A stretch of DNA of 15,965 nt from Gloeophyllum trabeum ATCC 11539. Taxonomy: Eukaryota > Basidiomycota > Agaricomycetes > Gloeophyllales > Gloeophyllaceae. Under the pieces are notes generated by a model. It saw nothing but the letters and a program-made list of their open reading frames with translations, was not told the origin of the DNA and searched no databases. The translations under genes were made by a program, and so were the position numbers. Of this stretch, positions 1 through 8,477 are shown piece after piece (position 1 is the first letter of the stretch; each line of letters starts with the position of its first letter). Location of the stretch: positions 304,237-320,201 of the forward strand of contig NW_006920429.1 of the NCBI RefSeq assembly GCF_000344685.1, in the 5' to 3' direction.

Positions 1-754
1 TTGTTGTTGCTCATCGATCTGCCAAAGCATTCAGTACTCGACATTGCCACCATGTGAATAAACTGTCTTACCTTCAAGTTGCCCACAACCCGTTCTACTA
101 ATGCATCAGCCAATGTAGAGTATTCTGAATGTTTTGCACCCTGAACTTTCGGCCAATTCTCGCGGTGTGCAAGGGTGTTCCAATCCCAGCGGTCGAAGTC
201 ACAGTGGGGCGTGGCACAGGTTGAAGGCCGGGCGAATGAACGCGTGCCGGGTGCCTCGGGGTGCATAGGGTACTGTAGATACTCAGTCAGTTGTTTCACG
301 TAGATAATAGCGCGTCGTGTATCATGTTCGTAATAGATAAATTCATACCATATTGTGACGGACACTCGAGCCACACACACGGTCCATGCGCTCCTCGTAA
401 TTGCAGGTGGCCTGGATCTGGGGTGGTAGTGGGTGAGAGGCGAAGGGAAATGAGAGAGTAGGAGATCATAGAGCAATGGTACGCTTACAACTTCTATCGT
501 ATTATAGTCCATATGTCCAGAGTAGGTCCAGCCACCATCGGCACAGCTGTCGCCGTCTAGGGTGGTGGAGTACGGCGAAGGATAATGATAATGTGGTCCG
601 CGTGAAGCCAACATACTGGTCAAAGAGAGAGTTAACGTGGAAGCTCGTAGAGGATCGCGACAAAGGAAGTGACATTTGAGAGCAAGGAAGATGCCGAAGA
701 GAGGACTTTCGCAGGGTCGCGACTTTCGAGGAATAATCGAATATTTCGGATAAC
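1..754 (-). pseudogene. Unrecognised multi-exon gene, copy 1 (partial, runs off left edge, probably broken)
   Basis: I do not recognise this family. Reading the minus strand, coding blocks join through canonical introns. Exon 489-614 (42 codons, starting ATG at 614) is followed by an intron at 418-488 (GTAAGC...CCCAG). Exon 349-417 (23 codons) is followed by an intron at 273-348 (GTATGA...TACAG). Exon 72-272 (67 codons) is followed by an intron at 19-71 (GTAAGA...GGCAG), and exon 1-18 runs into the window edge. All three introns are phase 0 and the joined frame has no stop. The product is rich in Tyr, Trp, His and Cys, with segments such as CATPHCDFDRWDWN and EYSTLADALVERVVGNLK. Upstream, 632-754 encodes a helix-like segment containing LESRDPAKVLSSASSLL, but it ends in a stop (TAA at 634-632) and lies out of frame with the ATG exon. 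Compared with copy 2 there are 5 extra bases there, so copy 1 is probably also disrupted. A copy at about 3501-4700 has the same exon structure, which is the main support for this model. Function unknown. Confidence 0.55.
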
Positions 755-3500
755 CTCACAGAGTACAATGGCACCTTGTGTTCTCTATTCATACTGACGA
801 CATAATTACTGAGTGGTCGTTTCAGAGAGACTATAACTGGTTTGATGCGGCATGCTACCGGATAAAAACCTATTAACCTTAGGGTAGGCGAGTACGGCTG
901 CTTTACCCTGAGCTAAGTGCACAAATTCAATCGGGTCTTATAAAGTAGTGGAGAAGGGGATCTATTGCTGAGGACATTGCGACAAGCCGTCTGCCCTTGG
1001 ACAACCAGATCACGACCGGAGGTTATCCTGTGTGGCACCCGAATCCCTCGAATTAGTCCCCTCGGGTCAGGGCCCTCCACAATGCGCGTATGCCGTACTA
1101 GGTCTGAGTAAAATACGAGATCCCTATTTCGCAATGAAGCCCTACCTGCGATGCATTGTAAGAAACTGCCACACCAGCTTACCGTACAAGGCAGGTAAAG
1201 ACCTATATATAGATGCCCCTCCTTTGGGAGGGGTTCCGGCACCCTTGAATTGCGTCGCACTTGTTTGGCTCTAGTGGCGCCACTACTGAACAAGGACCTG
1301 GCCATGGTCGAGAATCCATCTCAATGTTCACACTCAAGTCCCTCTCAACTATGTAAATAGTGTTGGTTTGTGGATGCCACAAGGTACAGATGATGGCCTA
1401 TTGTGAGCTAGGACTTAGAGGTATAGGGAGAGCATAGTATTAAACATAGATCCTTGTACCTCAAAATTTTTGAGTGTTGTATGCCATGGCCTGAGAAGGA
1501 TCCGAGTGTCTGTGCACTCCATCTAACATGGGTATTCAATCATTCTGGTTTTCTGGGTCTCCATGCCATACATAAGTCTGTGATGGACAATTTACCAATA
1601 AGTAGAATTAAGAAAATCCATGTCATTCCATGGCTTATGATCATGAGGCGCAACAGACTGTAAGATAAAACTATGATGTGAGATGGATGCCAGATGTCCA
1701 TGCAACAGACATGCACCATAAGGCATTCTTGGAGAGGGGCTAAGTATCTCTTAGACTATATAGGATACACCAGCACAGGACATTCTACCTGTCCCTAGAT
1801 GGAGCTTGACTGAAAGAGAACCGGGGAAAACTTGGGTCCTCTATATTACTTGCATTATCTTACATGGTAGAAATGCTCTTCTTACGATGATCTGTCAACC
1901 TCGTGTAGCAGCCACAACATCTTGAAGTTAGTGCAAGTTCTCAAGATCAATTTCTTGAACAAAGGAGGGGTAATTATAAGTTACCGGCGCCAGACGGCGC
2001 TTCAGGAGTATATCGAACTCCGTGGTAAACCAAGCATCGATCAGCCGGGATGTCTGGGGTCTTTCTGCATTCTGTCGTCCTCTTCGGTCATCGACAGAAC
2101 GTTCTTCGTGTCCTGCTCTGTCGTTTACAGGGCTTACATGATGTGGCAATGGCAATGGATCCCATAAAACTGCTATTGCACTTAGCGATCTTATTCATCT
2201 CCCCGAACTGCCTGCGTCGAAGAGTTAGGAACGTGTCATTGTTTATGGTTGCGCGAGCCCACGACGGATACCATTGGGATGAGTGACTTGTCAGGCTCGT
2301 GAGTCCCTGTCTGAATAATGTACTCTTGATGTCTTTCTCCAACCCTGACCCTACGTGACGGCCCGAGCGTAGAATGGCATGTTCATCCGACACCTTGCAA
2401 TACTAAGGCTGTCCGGGACATGGACGCCATCCTATTTACGTTTCTATCCCTCCTTTCTACACTATATCTATCTCCCTTCTTCACCTCTCCACCACCGATA
2501 CCTCTTTCGATGGTCTACCCGCAGGTCCTTGGATGTACCCTTCGGGACTGTTGCTTGGTGCTTTCGGGGTCTTTTTCGTTCTTTCGGCGCTGGGATCCCG
2601 CCAACCCACACCGCCCTTTCTGCCGTCGACTGTGATGGCTCGTACGAGAGGAATACGTACTGTGGGCCGTGGGGAGTAGATTCATTGTTTGCTGATGATC
2701 CAATGACCGACTGTGGGAGAGCTGAGGAGCCTGCCTGTAGCTCAGTTGCTTGTTCCGAATATTCGGTGAGCTTAATTGTCCGGCTCCCGGAAGCCGTCGA
2801 TTGACTCATTTCAGGTGTCAATGGCTGTCGGAGCTCCGGGAGTTGGATATGGTAGTCGTGCCTATCGCGCGTGGACCCTACCCGTTGTGTGGGTTAAACT
2901 TGGCCCGGTTCTGTCGCCGACACGTACAGCTGGTAAGACGCGCAAGTCAGTACCTCGGGGAATACAATACGTAAGTCAGCACGTACCTCGTGGGCCTCCT
3001 ATGAAGGCTGCCCACGCGACGTAGTGAGATTACCTCCCCACTTTCGGATGGGCATAGAGAACAAGACCTTGAAGGCATGATTGGCCAGCGGCACCGCCTG
3101 CTTCCCATAGAGCTAGGAAGGCCGATTAATACACAGCCGGAAATTATGTATGTGAGTTCGTACTTGATTCACTCGCGTATTTCGTGTCTTGGGCTCCGAA
3201 CTTGCCACCACTGTCGCGATGTCGTACCCCTCCTGGCATGGGATGTTATCGGAAGCTTCGATGGGTGCGTCTTCACCCATTATATACCTTTCTGGGCTTT
3301 TGTAGCCCTAGAAGAAGCTATAGTCAGTCCTGACGGTGGAACGTCGTGCAGGTAGGAGCTCGTACCCGATTCTATGCTCCGTATGACTTCTGTAGATACG
3401 AATAAACGAGTACATCGGCCATTCCTACATTTGCCCACCCTTCAAAAGTTATGTTCTTCCCTGGCGGAGACAATACCGATGGTGTAGTCTCGTCAGTGTC
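755..3500. other. Stretch without an identifiable gene
   Basis: No protein family is recognisable on either strand. Sequence related to the upstream part of copy 2 seems to continue to about 830 on the minus strand, with an in-frame stop where copy 2 has a Tyr codon. Region 1440-1920 is visibly more AT-rich than its surroundings and has only short open frames. The minus strand at 2468-2821 is open for 117 codons, Ser/Thr/Gln-rich with a basic end. It lies downstream of copy 2 on the same strand, so it could be a decayed 3' exon, but nothing proves this. A further open stretch at 2088-2393 (minus) has no recognisable motif. Confidence 0.4.
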
Positions 3501-4560
3501 TCAAGACGTTGCCATTGATATGGGCGTAGCATATGGCTCAAACGTTTCTAACTCCTCCCTCTGTCTCTCTCGCAGCCTATGCGTTGAGAGCGGAGGCGTG
3601 GATGACACTAATGGTGTGTTGCTATTGGCGTTGCTGGTATATGTCACTGATATAGGTGTATGGTATGCCCCGATGAACTCTGATGCGCCCTGACTGGTCG
3701 GTGCTATCGGCAGGCCATCGAGGAATCTGCGGCATAGGGGCGGATGGTGTGGGTGCCTCGGCATATTCAAGGGGAGTCGTCCATGTGGTGGTGTCGCATA
3801 TGTTGATGGGTTTGGATGCATTCTGCGGTCTCTGTCCAAAGCATTTAGTAATTACGCATCGTAAAGAGGTAAGAGGATACTTTACTCTTCACCAAGCGCG
3901 CCGGCCAACGTCGAGTACTTACACAATGTGGGACCGATGATGTGGCTGCATCGGCGCTGGCAAGGTCAGCCGGTGTGGCAGTCACGAGGACGGATCGGGG
4001 CGGACGATAGGCCTGTCCAAGCGTAGACAGCAGGCATAGGCAACAACCACAAGCACGAAGCGGGCTGTGGGTATTCAGTTAGCCCATTGGTGTCTGATCG
4101 ACGCCTCACGTACGATTGCAGTAATGGCCAGCTACGTACCATGCTCTGCTGGTCACTTGTGCCACACTCCCTACCCTCGAGCCATTAGTAGGTCCGGTTG
4201 ACTTTTTTCTGGGATTGTGATGGCTGAGAAGCGAAGTGTATCAAGAATGCGTACAACGAGGAGGAGAATTGTATATTTACCTCTTCCACCATAAATGTCA
4301 CATCAAGAAAGCAGGCCCATACGCTATCGCGATCAAAGTAGTTGTTCTCGTCGAGCGTCATCGCGCAAGCTTGAGGATAATAGGTTGTGGCAGGTGAAGT
4401 ATACATGGCGTTCCAGAGAGGTGGATGTAATTTGTAGTGAGATGCGACGAAGGGACCGATGGTTGACAGCAAGGAAGAAGCCGAGGAGGTCACTTTGGCA
4501 AACTCCCGACTAGCAAAGGATCACGGCATATCTCAGATTCAAGACGGAGTCAATAATACT
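3501..4560 (-). pseudogene. Unrecognised multi-exon gene, copy 2 (degenerate paralogue of copy 1)
   Basis: Reading the minus strand, the frame runs from an upstream segment (REFAKVTSSASSLLS, about 4500-4450; copy 1 has RDPAKVLSSASSLLS) straight through a Met at 4406 to a donor GTAAAT. The Met-to-donor block 4281-4406 is 126 bp, exactly as in copy 1. Intron 4209-4280 (72 bp) leads to exon 4140-4208, 69 bp as in copy 1. Intron 4065-4139 (75 bp) leads to exon 3886-4064, then intron 3832-3885 (54 bp) and a last open exon from 3831 to a TGA ending at 3501, Pro/Ser/Thr-rich with a charged RLRERQREELE segment. Conserved residues in the 69-bp exon include Tyr, Arg, Cys-Gly, Ser and the final Met; the third exon keeps YSTLA.AL. 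Damage: a TAA in the 69-bp exon, a TGA in the third exon, the third exon 22 bp shorter than in copy 1 (179 versus 201), and a frame slip near 4515. Function unknown. Confidence 0.55.
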
Positions 4561-4580
4561 GGGGTGATGCAGCGTGCAAG

Positions 4581-4700
4581 TCACCCAGATGAGAATCTAT
4601 GGAACACGTACTCAGTGGGGTCTTCTAGTACTTCTATCTCGGGATCAGCTAAGCTACAAATGATTCTAAGAAATATAAGACGAAGTGGATCTACCGCTGA
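4581..4700 (-). pseudogene. Possible upstream exon remnant of copy 2
   Basis: The minus strand is open here and encodes a hydrophobic, helix-like segment followed by an acidic stretch (LADPEIEVLEDPTEYVFHR). It lies just upstream of copy 2 on the same strand. The matching position upstream of copy 1 (about 790-830) shows related bases, with an in-frame stop in place of the Tyr codon. I therefore take it as the preceding part of the same gene. The join to copy 2 is unclear: the bases between (4520-4580) contain stops and no convincing intron. The opposite strand is also open (4459-4755), but its predicted protein shows no conserved pattern. Confidence 0.3.
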
Positions 4701-4829
4701 GTCTTTGTCGCAAGGCAAGGTGTTGGCGCGCACCACCGGAGGTCGCGCGATGTAGCAAGCAGATCCCTTTGCCACACAGCTCCCCCCTTTCCAGACATTG
4801 TACTTCAGCAGGGCACGTGAGCGACGCAT

Positions 4830-5142
4830 ATGCTCCCCATCGTGCCGTTCACCGTGTCCTCCGCGAACACATTTGCGATCCTGCACGCTTACCTGTACTT
4901 ACACGAAGCGCCTCGACTCGCTGCTCAACGCGCTGCAGCCCCTCCCGGCGCACTTCGTCCCGAGCATCCTCCAGTCGGCCGCGCAGATCCCCCGCGATGC
5001 AAGGAAGCGGGCGGCGTAGCACGTCGTGGCCACCCTCGGCTACTCCGCAGACCACATCGCGCGGTACGCTGGGCTTGTGCACTCGCTGTGGAAGAATATC
5101 GTGTTGTGTTCCGCATTGCATTGGATATTCGGATGTGTTTGA
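4830..5142 (+). pseudogene. Clp1-like (clampless-1 family) gene fragment, broken
   Basis: Two frames join into one protein-like segment. From 4830 the frame gives VPFTVSSANTFAILHAYLY; after about 4 extra bases near 4899-4902 it continues in another frame as YTKRLDSLLNALQPLP, reaches a TAG at 5017-5019, and then continues as HVVATLGYSADHIARYAGL followed by VHSLWKNI, ending at a TGA at 5140-5142. The pattern of a hydrophobic helix, [LY]YTKRLD.LL..L.PLP, and then a second helix ending in LW.. is what I recall from basidiomycete proteins related to Clp1, which is needed for clamp-cell development in Coprinopsis. Such proteins are several hundred residues long, so this is a small internal piece with one frameshift and one internal stop. 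The third-base G/C preference resembles expressed basidiomycete genes, which suggests recent decay. The family call is from memory and tentative. Confidence 0.4.
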
Positions 5143-5700
5143 CCGGATTGTCTACTTACTTATCTTAATCTCGTATTGCGGTGGATCTGTTCATAATGAA
5201 TGAAAAGAAGTTGTCGTGCGGTTAGGGCTTGCACTCGCCGAGAATACGGTGAGCGCGATAGACCCACACCGTATGTCTGAAAAACCGGCGTGGTCTCGCA
5301 CGTCTAGCAGGATCGTCTTTACTTCAATACACTGCCCTGCTTGCTTTGCAAAATTACTTACTTGAAGATTATGAATAGAATGAGTGGGGCTTCTTATCGA
5401 CTCGTCGGTGGCAAGTGCAATTGCACGCAGCCACCTCCGGGATGCCATCGGTAGTCGGCGATCCGTACAGGCAACCAGCAAGTGTGGCAAGTGAGCGACG
5501 CGCCGCTGCGGCCCTCCGACTTTAAACGCGATTGCACGCCCAGAAATATATGGAAAACACTCGAATATCAGCCCGACCTTCTGTGGATGGCGTACAATAC
5601 GGTTTTCTGGCCCCAATGAGCAAGACATACAGTGCTGCGCACGCGGAGAGTGGCAGCGTTGGAGGACGTCACAAGGTTAGGGTTCCCTGATCAGTCCTCC
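5143..5700. other. Intergenic stretch, no supported gene
   Basis: The only long open frame is on the minus strand (5191-5628, 145 codons). It has an Arg-rich middle and no motif I recognise, and contains a GTAAGT that could be a donor near 5360. I cannot support it as a gene. Confidence 0.3.
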
Positions 5701-5711
5701 CATCAGTGTTG

Positions 5712-5718
5712 TATATAT
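5712..5718 (+). promoter_or_regulatory. TATA-like box of the permease remnant
   Basis: TATATAT lies about 80 bp upstream of the ATG at 5795 that begins the permease-like N-terminus. Spacing and orientation fit a fungal core promoter left in front of the decayed gene. Assignment is by position only. Confidence 0.3.
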
Positions 5719-5794
5719 TCCTTTACCGACCTTATCATGCACTCCAGCGGCGTCTACCTCCCGTGCTCTCCGAGTCCTCCACATCGAGCCCGAA

Positions 5795-7686
5795 ATGTCC
5801 TTTGAGAAGGTGCGCTACCGCGAAGACCCTGGAGAGCCTGCGCTCCCCGCAACCGGTGCGGCCGAACGTCGAGGATGAGTCGGACAAGCGCCTGCGCGAC
5901 CTGGGGTACAAGAGCGAGTTCCGGCGGGAGATGAGCTTGTTCGGAGTCTTGGGGATATCGTTCTGCGCGGTCGGGATCTGTCTGGTTTCATCTTGCACAC
6001 CCAGAAGTAGAGGCTTCCAATTGCCGGGCAAGTTTCAATCAGCGGCTAGAAACGCACCCAACACAACACCACTCACTGTGCACTACGAATCTATGCCAGC
6101 CACAGCGCCATGAGCAGGATAAACAAACTGCATATCTATTTCTATTCACGATACCCATCACCCGTCCACCACTGGAACGCAAACATAGAACAAATCACTC
6201 ACGTTCTACCCCCAGAACAACCCCAACGCCCACCCGAGAACAGCGACGCGCTGCTTATCCCTGTCAATACCTGCGCCTGGCTGTAAGTAACATCTGGCTT
6301 CACGCAAGCGTCACGGTCTGATTGCTGCCAGTTTGCACCAGGTGGATCTGATCCATCGCCATGGTCTTTACTGGGACATCGGGGAATCTCAGGCAAGTAT
6401 CCATATTACTCGCTGGCCCATTTGGAGATTGATACGATCACGTCACTTGTACATTCAAGCGTAGCACTTTACCTCGCGTTGCTCGCTGAAGTCGGTCAAG
6501 GGACGACCTTTGGCGCGTGAAGGCGATCGGAGGGATGAGTTTTTTCAATGTCTGGTGGACGCCAGGAGAGACGCTCGTCCTTGTGATAACTCTCCTCGTA
6601 AAAGCGCCTGTAAAGGCACGTACGGGATGGCTCCCATTTCACCCGGATGGTATGTGTATCAATCTCGCGCGTACAACTCGGCTGAATTGAGACTTGAAAG
6701 TAGATGTACGATCGCGACCGGGATCCGGAACACCTATGTATATTACTGAACGCTGTTATTTCAGGATCACGGTCTGGAGCTCCCGGGGGTTCGTGGTCCT
6801 CCTCGGCTTCCTCCCAGCAGTCTACACCCTCGAGGGCTGCGTGACCGCCGCGCAAGTCGCCCAAGAAGAGCGCCGGCTTCCTTGCCCCAACCGCCGTTGT
6901 CTTCTCCATCGTCGGCTCCTGGCTCGTCGGGCTCGCGTACATGCTCGAGCACCTCTTCTCCGTGCAGTCCATCGCCTCCGTCCAGTGCACGTCGTACGCG
7001 ATCCCCATCGCGCAATCGTATCATGACGCGGTGGGGAAGAGGCTGACGCCGCGGCCCAGTTTATGGCGGCGGTGACGGCGTTCACGGCGAGCTCGCGGTT
7101 GTTTTATGCTCTTGCGAGGGGTAACACAATACCCATGCGAGGACGGTTTATGGCCCTGAACAGGAACCAGACGCCATACTTTGGCGTGTGGGCGTCGATG
7201 CTGATTGGATGCATCATGTCTTGTGCGTACATCGGCTGCACCGTTGCGGTAAGAAATGCTATTTCCCAGGCGTGCTGCGTGAAGCAGACGATGTTAGTAG
7301 CTCAATGCCATTCTGTCATCCGTGGCCGTAGCTGTTATGCTGAGATACCTTCGACTCGTGCTTTTGCAGTGCTCTGAGATGTATTGGAATAATGTATTGA
7401 CGCGGCCCGTCATTAAGGCTGTCCGAGCGAGGACCGTTCTCTCTCAGCCGGTATTCCTGGCCGATTAACGTTGCCAGCGCCCTGGTAAGCCAGTTATCCA
7501 CCGCTCTCGTGATCAGTGTGTTGTTCATCCTGCCTACCTCCTATCCGGTGGATTCGATCAACATGAACTATGCTGTCCTCGCGATCGGGGCTGTGATGCT
7601 CCTCGTGGCATTTGCGTGGGTGGCGTTCGGGAGGTAAAGGTTTGGTCGGGCCGGTGCGGACGGTGGAGGAGGATGTGAAGGAGTGA
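5795..7686 (+). pseudogene. Amino-acid/GABA/choline-type permease (APC superfamily) pseudogene
   Basis: The pieces follow the order of an APC-family permease (AA_permease_2 type, roughly 500 residues, 12 membrane helices). At 5795 an N-terminus MSFEKVRYREDPGEPALP runs into a frameshift near 5855, after which LRDLGYKSEFRREMSLFGVL and GISFCAVGI match the conserved cytosolic tail and first helix. Helices 2-4 are missing or unrecognisable (6000-6440). About 6450-6606 gives TFGA, KAIGGMSFFNVWWTPGE and LVLVITLLVKAP. An exon starting at 6765 gives GFVVLLGFLPAVYTLEG and VTAAQVAQEE. A frameshift near 6871-6877 leads to APTAVVFSIVGSWLVGLAYM. A deletion with frame change near 7050 leads to FMAAVTAFTASSRLFYALAR and TPYFGVWASMLIGC. 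A candidate 52-bp intron (7249-7300) precedes NAILSSVAVAVML. After another frame change, GPFSLSRYSWPINVAS and VLFILPTSYPVDSINMNYAV give the last helices. A TAA at 7635 breaks the tail, whose old stop appears to be the TGA at 7684-7686. With at least five disruptions it cannot make a transporter. Confidence 0.8.
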
Positions 7687-8436
7687 TATATATATAACAA
7701 AGCTTGCGACTGCCAAGGAGGATGAGAGGGAATGAAGTTGAGTTCCTACATCTGGGTGATCGAATTGGTGTGCATGAATGCAGGGAATGCAGGCCATTTT
7801 GGACGGTTCGGGACCAGTAGGATCTACCTTCTGGCTTGGGGGCACTGAGTACAATACGCAGATTGAGTCACCGGACAAGCATGAGACAAGGATCAAAATT
7901 TTGTTCATGGAGTTGCGTTGCACGACCGACGAACGATGATTAATACAGATCATGTTCGGTGCAAGGGTTATATTTTGCTCGCGTAAGAAGCAGCATTGTT
8001 CCATTTCTGTTGGACAACTCTGGGACGAAAAATCATACACAAAATGGTAGGTTCCACGTGAGTTCTTCCATGGTCAGCGCAGGAAATTAGGGACCATAAC
8101 GGAAAAGAGGGTCACTTCCCCCATGACCACTGACTCAGTTTCAGTGTGAACGACTACTATCATCCACCCTCGAGGGCTGCTGCTAGGGCGTAATCCAGAG
8201 GAGAGACACCGGTGAGGGAACACGAGTCACGGTCACACTTGTCACGTGCCGTCTTCGACCGCGGCAACGTGAGAAATTCGTCTAGTCTCTTGCCACAACA
8301 CGCGTTCCTCGCGCACCACGATTGGTAGCGACGCTGATCAACACGTGTGCTGTAAGGCCACATAGAAGCATTCAGTACAATGGACAATGAACAGCGGACT
8401 TCAAACTCCAACGATTTAACAAGCTCGGTGGGTGGC
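7687..8436. other. Intergenic stretch between permease pseudogene and kinase
   Basis: No gene is recognisable. The minus-strand open frames at 7558-8040 and 8160-8645 overlap the permease end and the kinase start and have no family pattern. I see no clear TATA box for the kinase here. Confidence 0.35.
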
Positions 8437-8466
8437 CGTTGCCTTTCGTCCCTCTTTCCTTTCTGA
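8437..8466 (+). promoter_or_regulatory. CT-rich leader in front of the FunK1 kinase
   Basis: A run dominated by C and T lies directly upstream of the ATG at 8478. Pyrimidine-rich tracts just before the start are common around transcription starts of filamentous fungal genes. This supports the chosen start; no specific factor site is claimed. Confidence 0.35.
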
Positions 8467-8477
8467 CACTTGCACCA

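Noticed and set aside
4581..4700. Importin/HEAT-repeat origin for the unrecognised gene family, suggested by EDPTEYV
   Set aside because: The short acidic motif resembles karyopherin segments, but the rest of the predicted protein, with Cys/Trp-rich and DRWDWN segments, does not fit.
4459..4755. 98-codon plus-strand open frame
   Set aside because: Runs antisense to copy 2 and its possible upstream exon, which are supported by similarity to copy 1.
5191..5628. 145-codon minus-strand open frame
   Set aside because: No family pattern or start context; possible donor site but no matching acceptor and exon.
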